64,000 bases of DNA from Nocardia higoensis NBRC 100133 (GTDB lineage Bacteria > Actinomycetota > Actinomycetes > Mycobacteriales > Mycobacteriaceae): contig NZ_BAGA01000077.1 of NCBI RefSeq assembly GCF_000308595.1, forward strand, positions 62,001 through 126,000, in the 5' to 3' direction. The translations under genes were made by a program, and so were the position numbers. The notes beneath the pieces were generated by a model. That model was not told the origin of the DNA, searched no databases, and worked only from the letters and a program-made list of their open reading frames with translations. The first letter of the stretch is position 1. Each line of letters starts with the position of its first letter. Below, one piece after another: positions 56,545 through 64,000 of the stretch.

Positions 56545-59500
56545 ATGCGTGTGGTCGTGGTGAACAGAGGCGAGATCGCGGTCCGGATCGTGCGGACCGC
56601 CCGGGCGCGGGGATATCGCACCCTGGTCGTGCATACAGGCGCCGAGCGCGACGCACCGCAGGTCCGGCTTGCCGACGAGGCCGTCGAACTGCCCGGCGAA
56701 GGCGTGCCCGCCTACCTCGACACGGCTGCGGTGGTGGCTGCCGCCGCGCGCGCCGGGGAGGGAGCGCTCGTGCATCCGGGCTACGGATTCCTCAGCGAGA
56801 ACGCCGATTTCGCACGCGCCTGTGCCGAGGCCGGTCTCGTCTTCGTCGGACCGGACCCCGCCGTGCTGGCTGCCTTCGGTGACAAGGTGGCCGCCCGTGC
56901 CGCCGCCGAACGGGCGGGCCTGCCGGTGCTGCCCGGCACCTCGCTCGGCGCGGATCTCGACACGGTGGCCGCCCTGCTGGCCGCCAACCCCGGTGGGGTG
57001 ATGGTCAAGGCCGCGGCCGGTGGCGGCGGCCGCGGCATGCGCGCGGTGCGCGAACCCGGCGAACTCGCCGTCGCCTACGCGCAATGCCGCGACGAGGCGC
57101 GCGCCGCTTTCGGCGACGATCGCGTCTTCGCCGAAGCGTTGGTCACCGAGGCCCGCCACATCGAGATCCAGGTGATCGGCGACGGACGGCACGCGCGCGC
57201 CGTGGGTGATCGCGACTGCAGCGTGCAGCGGCGCAGGCAGAAACTGGTGGAGATCGCCCCAGCCGCCGGCCTCGGTGCGGAACTGCGCGCCCGTCTGTAT
57301 CGCGCGGCCGTCGGCATCGTCGAATCCGTGCGGTGTCGCGGTGTGGTCACGGTGGAATTCCTGGTCCGCGGCGACGAGGCATGGTTCCTGGAGGTCAATC
57401 CGCGCCTGCAGGTCGAACACACCGTGACCGAGGAGACCACCGGCCTGGATCTGGTGGGCATCCAGTTCGACCTGGCCGCCGGCCGCGGCCTGGCCGAACT
57501 CGACCTGCCCGACACCGCCCCGCGCGGGTATGCGGTGCAGGCGCGGGTGAACGCGGAGATCTTCGACGCCGGGGGACAGGTGCTGCCGAGTTCGGGGGTG
57601 CTCACGCGCTTCGACACCCCGACCGGCGCGGGCGTGCGGGTCGACACCGCCGTCTATCCGGGCATGCGTCACACCGTGCATTTCGATTCACTGCTCGCCA
57701 AGATCGTGGTGCGCGCGGACTCCCGCGCCGCGGCGCTGCGGCGCTGCGCCGACGCGCTGGCCGAGACCGTCGTCGCCGGTGTGGGTACCAACGCGCCGGT
57801 ACTGCGGGCCGTGCTGGAGGCGCTGACCGCGTCCGAACCCGTGGACACCGGCTGGTTCGAACGCCACGTCGGCGAATTCGCCCGTGCCGCCGAGGAATAC
57901 GCCGCGCCGGAGGTTCCGGTCGGCACGCCGGTCGCGACTGCCGCGGCCTCGGATCCGATCCTCGGACCCGAGGAGGCGGCGTTCACCACGCCGATGGGCG
58001 CCACGGTGGTCGAGCTGGCCGAACCGGGCACGGTCGTCGCGGCGGGCGCGCAGGTGGCGGTGCTCGAGGCCATGAAGATGCAACACGTGCTGCGCGCGGA
58101 GCGGCCGTTGCGGGTGCTGCGCAGGCTCGCCGAGCCGGGGGACGTGGTGGACCCGCAGGCGGTGCTGCTGGTCTGGACGCCCGCCGAGCACGACGGTGAG
58201 CGAGCCGACATCGCCGCGGTCGACCTCGACAGCATCCGTCCCGATCTGCGTGAGGTCCTGGACCGTCGGCGCGGTGTGCTGGACGAATCCCGGCCGCAAG
58301 CCGTCGCGAAACGTCACCGTCTCGGCAGGCGCACCGCCCGCGAGAACATCGACGACCTCGTCGATGCCGACAGCTTCGTCGAGTACGGCGGTCTCGCCGT
58401 CGCCGCGCAGCGTTTGCGCCGCAGCCCCGAGGACCTCATCGCCAACACTCCCGCGGACGGCCTGATCGCCGGCGTGGCCACCGTCAACGCCGATCGCTTC
58501 GGTGAGGAGGCCGCCCGCGCCGTCGTGCTGTCCTACGACTACACCGTGCTGGCGGGCACCCAGGGCATGCGCAATCACGCCAAGTCCGACCGCATGCTCG
58601 AACTCGCCCACGAACAGCGGCTGCCGGTGGTGTTCTTCACCGAAGGCGGCGGCGGACGTCCGGGTGACACCGACTACTCGGGTATCTCGGGTCTGGATCT
58701 GACCACGTTCCGGGCGATGGGCGCGCTGTCGGGACATGTGCCGCTGATCGGCATCGTCTCCGGCCGCTGCTTCGCGGGTAACGCCGCCCTGCTCGGCATG
58801 TGTGACGTGGTGATCGCGACCCCGGACGCCAATATCGGCATGGGCGGCCCGGCCATGATCGAAGGCGGCGGCCTCGGCGTGTTCCGGCCGGAGGACATCG
58901 GCCCGGTCGAGGTGCAGCGGCGCAACGGCGTCGTCCACGTGGTCGCCGAGGACGAGGCCGACGCGGTCGCCATCGCCCGCCGCTACCTGTCCTACTTCCA
59001 AGGCGCGACCAAGCAGTGGGAGGCCCCCGACCCGCGGTCGGCCCGGCACGTGGTGCCGGAGAACCGGCTGCACGCCTTCGACATCCGCGCCGCCGTCGAG
59101 GCGATCGTCGATGTCGGTTCGGTGCTGGAACTGCGCCGCGAGTGGGGCGTCGGCGTCGTCACCGCGCTCGTGCGGGTGGAGGGCAGGCCGTTCGGGCTGA
59201 TCGCCAACGACTGCCATCATCTCGGCGGCGCCCTCGACGCCCCCGCCGCCGACAAGCTCAGCGCCTTCCTCTCGCTGTGCGACGCGCACGGCCTGCCGAT
59301 CGTCTCGCTCTGCGACACACCGGGATTCATGGTCGGTCCGGAAGCCGAGAAGCACGCGACGGTCACCAAGTTCAGCAAGCTCTTCATCGACGCCGCACGG
59401 ATGCGGGTGCCGTGGGGAACCGTCGTGCTGCGCAAGGGCTACGGCTTGGGCGCCCAGGCGATGGCCGCGGGTTCGTTCCGATCCCCGCGGTTCATCGTCT

Positions 59501-59730
59501 CCTGGCCGACCGGTGAGATCGGCGGCATGGGACTGGAGGGCGCGGTGCGCTTGGGATTCGCCAAGGAACTGGCGGCGATCGCCGACCCGGCCGAGCGGGC
59601 GAAGGCTTTCGACAATCTGGTCGCCGCGGCCTACGCCAGCGGCAAGGCGCTCACCGCCGCGACCGTGTTCGAACTCGACGACGTGATCGATCCCGCCGAC
59701 ACCCGTCGCTGGATCCGGCTGTTGCGCTGA
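56545..59730 (+). CDS. Single-chain acyl-CoA carboxylase (BC-BCCP-CT)
   Basis: This 1061-residue protein carries all three parts of a biotin-dependent carboxylase: biotin carboxylase 1-445 (VHPGYGFLSENADFARAC, MVKAAAGGGGRGMRAV, MRHTVHFDSLLAKIVV), biotinyl domain with EAMKM at about 508-512 (Lys511 biotinylated), and carboxyltransferase about 565-1061 (GTQGMRNHAKSDRMLELA, GRCFAGNAALLGMCDVVIATPDANIGMGGPAMIEGG, LCDTPGFMVGPEAEKHATVTKFSKLF). Such long-chain acyl-CoA carboxylases are known in M. avium and related bacteria and act on a range of acyl-CoAs. It is followed 62 bp later by an SDR gene. Confidence 0.93.
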   Translation: MRVVVVNRGEIAVRIVRTARARGYRTLVVHTGAERDAPQVRLADEAVELPGEGVPAYLDTAAVVAAAARAGEGALVHPGYGFLSENADFARACAEAGLVFVGPDPAVLAAFGDKVAARAAAERAGLPVLPGTSLGADLDTVAALLAANPGGVMVKAAAGGGGRGMRAVREPGELAVAYAQCRDEARAAFGDDRVFAEALVTEARHIEIQVIGDGRHARAVGDRDCSVQRRRQKLVEIAPAAGLGAELRARLYRAAVGIVESVRCRGVVTVEFLVRGDEAWFLEVNPRLQVEHTVTEETTGLDLVGIQFDLAAGRGLAELDLPDTAPRGYAVQARVNAEIFDAGGQVLPSSGVLTRFDTPTGAGVRVDTAVYPGMRHTVHFDSLLAKIVVRADSRAAALRRCADALAETVVAGVGTNAPVLRAVLEALTASEPVDTGWFERHVGEFARAAEEYAAPEVPVGTPVATAAASDPILGPEEAAFTTPMGATVVELAEPGTVVAAGAQVAVLEAMKMQHVLRAERPLRVLRRLAEPGDVVDPQAVLLVWTPAEHDGERADIAAVDLDSIRPDLREVLDRRRGVLDESRPQAVAKRHRLGRRTARENIDDLVDADSFVEYGGLAVAAQRLRRSPEDLIANTPADGLIAGVATVNADRFGEEAARAVVLSYDYTVLAGTQGMRNHAKSDRMLELAHEQRLPVVFFTEGGGGRPGDTDYSGISGLDLTTFRAMGALSGHVPLIGIVSGRCFAGNAALLGMCDVVIATPDANIGMGGPAMIEGGGLGVFRPEDIGPVEVQRRNGVVHVVAEDEADAVAIARRYLSYFQGATKQWEAPDPRSARHVVPENRLHAFDIRAAVEAIVDVGSVLELRREWGVGVVTALVRVEGRPFGLIANDCHHLGGALDAPAADKLSAFLSLCDAHGLPIVSLCDTPGFMVGPEAEKHATVTKFSKLFIDAARMRVPWGTVVLRKGYGLGAQAMAAGSFRSPRFIVSWPTGEIGGMGLEGAVRLGFAKELAAIADPAERAKAFDNLVAAAYASGKALTAATVFELDDVIDPADTRRWIRLLR

Positions 59731-59792
59731 CCGGGGAGGCGACGGGGAAAGGGTTTATAGACAAGCATGTTCGCAAACACTATGGTCGAGTC

Positions 59793-60650
59793 ATGACCAA
59801 GTTCGACGGCAAGATCTGCCTGATCACCGGGTCCGCGGGCGGGCTCGGTCGCAGTACCGCCGAGGCGGTCGCGGCCAAGGGCGCGTCACTGGTGCTGACC
59901 GACATCGACGGTACGGGACTCGAGCGTACCGCCGCGGATCTGCGCGCGGGGGGAGCCACCGTGCATGTGGCCGAGGCGCTCGATCTCGCCGACCACGACG
60001 CCGTCGTCGCGTTCGCGGGCCGCGTGCACGAACGGCTCACCAGCGTGGACGTCGTGATGAATGTGGCCGGCATCGCCACCTGGGGCACGGTCGACCGGCT
60101 CACCCATGAGCAGTGGCGGCGCACCATCGATATCGACCTCATGGGACCCATCCACATCATCGAGTCGTTCCTGCCGCCCATGATCGCGGCCCGGCGCGGC
60201 GGTCATCTGGTCAATGTCGCCTCCGCGGCCGGGCTTTTCGGCCTGCCCTGGCACGCGCCCTACAGTGCGGGCAAATTCGGGCTGCGCGGCGTGTCGGAGG
60301 TGCTGCGCTTCGATCTGCGCAGGCACCGCATCGGCGTCAGCCTGGTCTGTCCGGGCGCCATGAGCACGCCGATGGTGAACCGGCTCGAGATCGCGGGCGT
60401 CGACCGGGAATCGGCAGCGGTGCAGCGCGGTATGAAGCTGTTCCTGCGCCATGCCGTCAGTGCGGAAGCGGCCGCGAAGTCGGTGGTGCGCGGCGTGGAA
60501 CGCAACAGATATCTCATCTACACCTCCCACGACATCCGCATCGGGCACTGGGCGCAGCGGTACTTCCCCCCGGCCTACAACCTCGCCATGCAAGGCCTGA
60601 ACCAGGCCATGCAGCGCTATGTCGACAAGCCCGGTGTGCTGCGCGATTAG
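59793..60650 (+). CDS. Short-chain dehydrogenase/reductase
   Basis: This 285-residue SDR has GSAGGLGRS (residues 13-21), DID after the second strand suggesting NAD(H), NVAGIA, and NVASAAGLFGLPWHAPYSAGKFGL with the Ser-Tyr-Lys triad. The long C-terminal tail (VVRGVERNRYLIYTSHDIRIGHWAQRYFPPAYNLAMQGLNQ) resembles mycobacterial SDRs of lipid metabolism. The gene follows the acyl-CoA carboxylase by 62 bp, with a GTTTATAGACA-type promoter-like AT-rich stretch between, so it may have its own promoter. Confidence 0.87.
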   Translation: MTKFDGKICLITGSAGGLGRSTAEAVAAKGASLVLTDIDGTGLERTAADLRAGGATVHVAEALDLADHDAVVAFAGRVHERLTSVDVVMNVAGIATWGTVDRLTHEQWRRTIDIDLMGPIHIIESFLPPMIAARRGGHLVNVASAAGLFGLPWHAPYSAGKFGLRGVSEVLRFDLRRHRIGVSLVCPGAMSTPMVNRLEIAGVDRESAAVQRGMKLFLRHAVSAEAAAKSVVRGVERNRYLIYTSHDIRIGHWAQRYFPPAYNLAMQGLNQAMQRYVDKPGVLRD

Positions 60651-60857
60651 CGGATGCGGGCGCACCCCGTTCGTTGTCGTACGATCGCGGGAACGACTGC
60701 GCCGGTTGGTGACGAAGGGGGAAAGGGTGCCGGAGACGCCGGGAGACACGAACTCCGGTATGGCGGGGAAGCGGGACATCCGTCGCCGTCGTCTGGAACG
60801 CTGTAGGCCCGACCTGCCGGTCGGCCGTGCCGCCGATACCCGCCCGAGGACCACGCT

Positions 60858-61949
60858 GTGAATCGCGATCTGCCCGAAGATCCCGCCGAAGCCACCACCA
60901 TGCCGATCGAGAGCCCGACAGCGCGGGAGGGGTCGTCGACCGCGGAATCGCCGACGGTGGAGATCACCCGCGCTTCCGCCGCGCCCACCGTCGAGATCCG
61001 CACCGCGCGCACGGTGCGCGGCAGCGGCCCCCGCTGTCCGGGCTGCGGCGCGGAGAACGTCACCGGCGGCGCCGTCTGCGCGTCCTGCGGGCTCGATCTG
61101 ACCGACAAGCGGATCGCCCTTCCCCTCACCGACGCACCCGCCGACCGGTTCGAAGCCGATCTCGGCGCGGTCTGCCTGGTCACCGACCGGGGCATCCACC
61201 ATGCGCGCAACGAGGACGCCGTCGCCGCGGCCGTCGTGGAGGGTGAGCACGGTCCGCACACCACGGTCTTCGTCGTGTGTGACGGGGTGTCCACCTCGTC
61301 GGATCCGCAGGCCGCGTCCGGATCCGCGGTCCGCGCGGGGGTTCAGGCCTGCCTGCGGGCGCTCGAGCAGGGCCTGCCCGCCGCCGAGGCGGCGCTCGCC
61401 GGACTGGTCGCGGCCTCCGACGCGGTCCGCGCGATTCCGAACGAGGAGCACAACGCGCCCTCGTGCACCTACGTCTCGGCGATCGTGCGCGGCGCGGGCG
61501 GTGGCGCGGTGGACGTCACCGTGGCCAATGTCGGTGACAGCCGCGCGTATTGGCTTTCCGACCGGCCGATCGACGCCGACGACACCCACATCCCGTCACA
61601 GCGGCTGACCGTCGACGATTCCTGGGCGCAGGCTCTGGTCGACGCGGGCGCGATGGACGAGCAGGCCGCGATGAACGATCCCCGGGCGCACACCCTGCTG
61701 CGCTGGCTCGGCGCCGACACCGACGAGCGGCCGTGGTCGGAGCACGCGGTGCGGACGTTCCGGGCACGCACATCCGGCCGCCTGCTGCTGTGCAGCGACG
61801 GTCTGTGGAACTACCGGCCCGAAGCGGATCAGCTGGCGGCGCTGGCCGCGGCCGACGATCCGATGGCGGCGGCGCGCGACCTCGCGGATTTCGCCGTGCG
61901 CAGCGGTGGCAACGACAACATCACCGTCGCCATCGCGCCGATCTCCTGA
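60858..61949 (+). CDS. PP2C-type serine/threonine phosphatase with zinc ribbon
   Basis: This 363-residue protein has an N-terminal unstructured region, a zinc ribbon CPGCGAENVTGGAVCASCG (about 59-77) and a PP2C domain from about residue 97: VTDRGIHHARNEDA, VFVVCDGVSTSSDP, VANVGDSRAYW, LLLCSDGLWNY and SGGNDNITVA, all with metal-binding Asp residues present. It dephosphorylates proteins, probably opposing a Pkn-type kinase not in this window. The GTG at 60858 overlaps the end of a short upstream frame (60727-60861) that I do not call a gene. A 207-bp gap separates it from the SDR gene. Confidence 0.88.
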   Translation: MNRDLPEDPAEATTMPIESPTAREGSSTAESPTVEITRASAAPTVEIRTARTVRGSGPRCPGCGAENVTGGAVCASCGLDLTDKRIALPLTDAPADRFEADLGAVCLVTDRGIHHARNEDAVAAAVVEGEHGPHTTVFVVCDGVSTSSDPQAASGSAVRAGVQACLRALEQGLPAAEAALAGLVAASDAVRAIPNEEHNAPSCTYVSAIVRGAGGGAVDVTVANVGDSRAYWLSDRPIDADDTHIPSQRLTVDDSWAQALVDAGAMDEQAAMNDPRAHTLLRWLGADTDERPWSEHAVRTFRARTSGRLLLCSDGLWNYRPEADQLAALAAADDPMAAARDLADFAVRSGGNDNITVAIAPIS

Positions 61950-61994
61950 TACGGCAGACGAGCGCACGGGCGCCCGGCCGCGCGCCGACCGCGG

Positions 61995-62318
61995 TCAGTG
62001 ACCCCGATCGTCGTAGCCGGTCTGTTCGGCGGAGATCCTGCGCATCCTGCGGTGCTCGGCGGTGATCAGCCCGATGCCGAGCACCAGGAACAGGGCGATG
62101 CCGATCCCGCCGATCAGCGCCCAGCCCTCGAATCCGTAGCCCGCCGCGGTCATGGTGAGCCCGACGGTCACGATCCCCAGGCCGACGAGGAACATGCCCG
62201 GCCAATTCATGGGGTCTTCGATGGACTCACCCGCATGGGACCGGCTGGTACGGGTGTGATCGGGGAAGTTCCCCGTTTCCGGATAGGCCTGTTCGGGCCA
62301 AGGCACGTGGGCTGTCAT
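61995..62318 (-). CDS. usfY: UsfY family membrane protein
   Basis: This 107-residue protein has two transmembrane segments (about 40-58 and 66-86) framed by HTRTSRSHAGESIEDPMNWPG and ITAEHRRMRRI, both matching mycobacterial UsfY, whose gene neighbours usfX (anti-sigma F) and sigF. Its role is unknown. Here it is next to STAS and anti-sigma genes on the opposite strand. The 188-bp gap to the divergent STAS gene holds the promoters. Confidence 0.75.
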   Translation of the reverse strand: MTAHVPWPEQAYPETGNFPDHTRTSRSHAGESIEDPMNWPGMFLVGLGIVTVGLTMTAAGYGFEGWALIGGIGIALFLVLGIGLITAEHRRMRRISAEQTGYDDRGH

Positions 62319-62506
62319 GACGAGCTCCTCTCAGCGCGCCGGCGAACACGTGAAGGATGAGATATCCCCGGTCTACGCCGGTCGGGCGGAGGGGTCAACC
62401 TCTGCGGTGACAGGGTTGCTCCGGCGTGCCAGACTGTAGACAGCTCGCGCGACCGCAGTCGGCCCCAGCTGCACCGATCTGGAGCAGATCCAGGGAGGTT
62501 ACTTCC

Positions 62507-62908
62507 ATGGCAGTCGATGTCACGCTCTCCATCCACTCCCGCTACACCGAGGCGAATCGGCCCGGTGTTCGGTGGTCCTACGCGGAGTTCGTCGACCGCG
62601 ACCACCGATGTGCGGTCGTGCGCATCGAAGGCGAGCTGGACGCGCTCGCCCAGCACCGGTTCTGTCAGGCACTCGACAACGCCGTCCGCTCGGACTGTGG
62701 CGCGGTCGTGGTCGATCTCCGCGCCACCTTGTTCTTGAGCCTGCGGGCCGCGGCCGCCCTGGGGGAGGTCCAGGCACCGGCCGCCCGCCGCGGAGTCGAC
62801 GTCCGGGTGGTCACCACACGCCCCGAGATCGAACGTTCGCTGGAGCTCACGGGCGTGCGCTGCCGTTTCCATCGCTATCCCTCCATGCACGACGCGCTCG
62901 CGCTCTGA
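62507..62908 (+). CDS. STAS-domain anti-sigma factor antagonist-like protein
   Basis: This 133-residue protein has a STAS fold: RCAVVRIEGELDALAQHRFCQALDNAVRSDCGAVVVDLRATLFLSLRAAAAL (about residues 40-90). Members sequester anti-sigma ATPases when unphosphorylated. The usual F-x-D-S-S-G segment is replaced by FLSLRAA, so the phosphorylatable serine at the normal site is absent, as in mycobacterial RsfA-type antagonists. AGGGAGG precedes the ATG. The anti-sigma ATPase gene is 146 bp downstream. Confidence 0.85.
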   Translation: MAVDVTLSIHSRYTEANRPGVRWSYAEFVDRDHRCAVVRIEGELDALAQHRFCQALDNAVRSDCGAVVVDLRATLFLSLRAAAALGEVQAPAARRGVDVRVVTTRPEIERSLELTGVRCRFHRYPSMHDALAL

Positions 62909-62933
62909 CCCCTCCGATCGCCGCCGCGCCACT

Positions 62934-62959
62934 GTTTGACGGCTGGGGACGCCGGGTAC
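62934..62959 (+). promoter_or_regulatory. Sigma-F-type promoter before the anti-sigma gene
   Basis: GTTT (62934-62937), 16 bases, GGGTAC (62954-62959) fits the mycobacterial sigma-F consensus GTTT-N15-17-GGGTA. It lies 95 bp before the start codon of the anti-sigma ATPase, indicating autoregulation of the sigma-F system. Confidence 0.7.
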
Positions 62960-63054
62960 GCGCCCTCCGAGCGTGGACTGGCAACCGGATGTCGAGACAT
63001 CGGCCCGGCTGTCCGTGGACACGGTAGGGATGCAGCGATGCGAACGAGGTGGCG

Positions 63055-63501
63055 ATGATCATGGGGGAACGGGCGTGGCAGCAGCCGACAACGGCGGCGA
63101 CGACCATAGGGGTTCGAGTGCCCGCGCGCCCCGAGCAGCTCACCATGTTGCGAGCGCTGGCCGAGACGATAGGGCATATCGCGGACTTCGCGATAGACGA
63201 GGTGGCCGATATCAGACTGGCGCTCGACGAGGTGGCCACCGCGCTGGTGCTGGATGCTGTGCCGGGCTCGGAGCTGGACTGCGAAATGGACTACGGCCAG
63301 GATCGGATGTGCGTCCGGGTCAGGGGACTGACGCGGTCGAAGGACGCGGTGGCCCAGTCCGGATTCGGCTGGCATATCGTCCGCACCCTCACTGATTCGG
63401 TCGAGGCCTTCCAGGAGCCCTACGACTTCGTCGTCCGCGGATATCGCACGGCCATCGAGTTCGACTGGTCACGATGGAACACCCGGCCGCGTCTGGTGTA
63501 A
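63055..63501 (+). CDS. RsbW/UsfX-like anti-sigma ATPase
   Basis: This 148-residue protein has a minimal GHKL ATPase fold: VRVPARPEQLTMLRALAETIGHIADFAIDEVADIRLALDEVATALV (about 20-65), then YGQDRMCVRVRG and SGFGWHIVRTLTDSVEAF for the G1 and G2 boxes. The canonical N-box Asn is replaced (DEVATALV), as seen in UsfX-type proteins, so ATP binding may be weak. ATG 63055 has GAGG six bases upstream; GTG 63049 and ATG 63061 are alternatives. It is preceded by a sigma-F promoter and by the STAS gene. Confidence 0.85.
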   Translation: MIMGERAWQQPTTAATTIGVRVPARPEQLTMLRALAETIGHIADFAIDEVADIRLALDEVATALVLDAVPGSELDCEMDYGQDRMCVRVRGLTRSKDAVAQSGFGWHIVRTLTDSVEAFQEPYDFVVRGYRTAIEFDWSRWNTRPRLV

Positions 63502-63540
63502 CCGGTCCCCGGCGGCGCGCGCCACATCCCAGCAAACAAC

Positions 63541-63566
63541 GTTTACCGATCGGTCGGTTCGGGTAA
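63541..63566 (+). promoter_or_regulatory. Sigma-F-type promoter before the response regulator gene
   Basis: GTTT (63541-63544), 16 bases, GGGTAA (63561-63566) matches the sigma-F pattern except the last base. It lies 75 bp before the TTG start of the response regulator gene. ACCGATCGGT, a perfect palindrome, occupies part of the spacer. Confidence 0.6.
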
Positions 63567-63640
63567 CCGATAGATCGGCATGTTTGCCGGAAGCGGACGT
63601 TTCCGACTTCTGCTTCCGACTGGTTGCGAGGGATGAGGGC

Positions 63641-64000
63641 TTGAGCGCGAACTTGATGATCGTGGACGACGACGACCGGGTCCGGCGGGAGCTGCGAGTG
63701 GCCCTGGAGGACGAAGGCTACGACGTCTCGGAGGCCCACCAAGCCGAAGACGCGCTGAGCCGCTTACGCAACAACGGCGTGCCCGACGTGATGATCGTGG
63801 AATTGACACTCGGCGATATGGACGGCTTCGAGTGCATCCGCGAGATCCGCCGCGACCACGACGTGCCGATCATCGTCATCAGTTCCCGCGACGACACCCA
63901 CGATGTCGTCGCCGCGCTCGAAGCGGGCGCCGACGATTTCGTCACCAAGCCTTTCGAGATCAAGGAGATCTCCGCCCGCATGCGGGCGCTGCGCCGGCGC
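63641..64000 (+). CDS. Response regulator receiver domain, 3' truncated by window
   Basis: The first 120 codons are in view: an OmpR-type receiver domain with the acidic pocket VDDDDRV (8-14), the conserved Thr/Ser in VISSRDD and Lys in VTKPF (about 104). At the phospho-acceptor position the sequence is PDVMIVELTL, so Asp is replaced by Glu54. The TTG start has GAGGG eight bases upstream; ATG 63656 is an alternative. The gene is probably followed by a DNA-binding output domain outside the window. A sigma-F-type promoter lies upstream. Confidence 0.85.
   Translation, partial: MSANLMIVDDDDRVRRELRVALEDEGYDVSEAHQAEDALSRLRNNGVPDVMIVELTLGDMDGFECIREIRRDHDVPIIVISSRDDTHDVVAALEAGADDFVTKPFEIKEISARMRALRRR

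Noticed and set aside
60727..60861. Short frame ending on the PP2C start codon
   Set aside because: Starts at a GTG with a weak ribosome site, the product is Arg-rich and lacks features. It might be a leader for coupling but there is no positive evidence.
63107..63127. GGGGTTCGAGTGCCC at the start of the anti-sigma gene as a further T-arm
   Set aside because: The stem has only three to four pairs and the following bases do not look like an acceptor strand; it lies in good coding sequence.

Overview
The window is high-GC actinobacterial DNA, most likely from a mycolate-containing member of the Mycobacteriales such as Nocardia. The evidence is a close relative of mycobacterial CYP51 with its haem cysteine at codon 394, together with CYP123- and CYP125-type P450s, ChoD, GabD2, UsfY, an MCE-family protein, a four-gene conservon, Scr1-type XRE regulators with a DUF397 protein, and several F420/FMN luciferase-like enzymes. 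All identifications rest on reading the translated sequence and recalled family features. No database search was run.

Layout. 1-6.3 kb: a cut-off disulfide oxidoreductase gene, then a rightward operon of CYP123-like P450, SDR, 3Fe-4S-type ferredoxin, an uncharacterised 410-aa protein, a DapB-fold reductase and a CYP125-like P450. 6.3-15.7 kb: a tightly overlapping leftward operon (RutA-type flavin oxygenase, nitrilase, amidase, MFS transporter, cysteine hydrolase, two flavin reductase-like proteins, RibBA) behind a LacI regulator. It looks like a Rut-related pathway for opening an N-heterocycle or cyclic amide, carrying its own flavin supply. 15.7-21.7 kb: CYP51, a shortened orphan MCE protein, SDR, LLM enzyme and an aminoglycoside-phosphotransferase-fold protein with an odd insertion that carries two tRNA T-arm-like repeats. 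21.8-28.2 kb: two FAD enzymes, two TetR regulators with palindromic sites, DUF4334 protein and a zinc alcohol dehydrogenase. 28.2-34.7 kb: a Scr1/DUF397/DUF574 regulatory island with three related TTGCAT-containing promoter motifs, then NAD(P)-binding protein, lipoprotein and a second Scr1-type regulator. 34.7-43.6 kb: a SRPBCC-FadD fusion, acyl-CoA carboxylase beta chain, small HAD protein, two GMC oxidoreductases (one ChoD-like) and a MerR regulator. 43.7-47.0 kb: TetR, AlkX-like protein, NUDIX and an LLM enzyme. 47.1-50.8 kb: conservon CvnA-B-C-D. 50.9-60.7 kb: GabD2-like dehydrogenase, a small lipoprotein, phosphodiesterase, LLM enzyme, membrane protein, HAD phosphatase, single-chain acyl-CoA carboxylase and SDR. 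60.9-64 kb: PP2C phosphatase, UsfY, STAS protein, anti-sigma ATPase and a response regulator; two gaps here carry GTTT-N16-GGGTA(A/C) sigma-F-type promoters.

How the parts connect. CYP51 (15.7-17.1 kb) and the CYP123/SDR/ferredoxin operon (0.5-2.7 kb), which lie side by side in Mycobacterium tuberculosis, are about 15 kb apart here. They still share a 22-bp promoter site that differs at one base and has the same orientation to both genes, so one regulator probably controls both. The Rut-like operon has two exact 14-bp repeats 94 bp apart in front of rutA, fitting LacI control. The right end looks like a sigma-F control module without the sigma gene itself in view.
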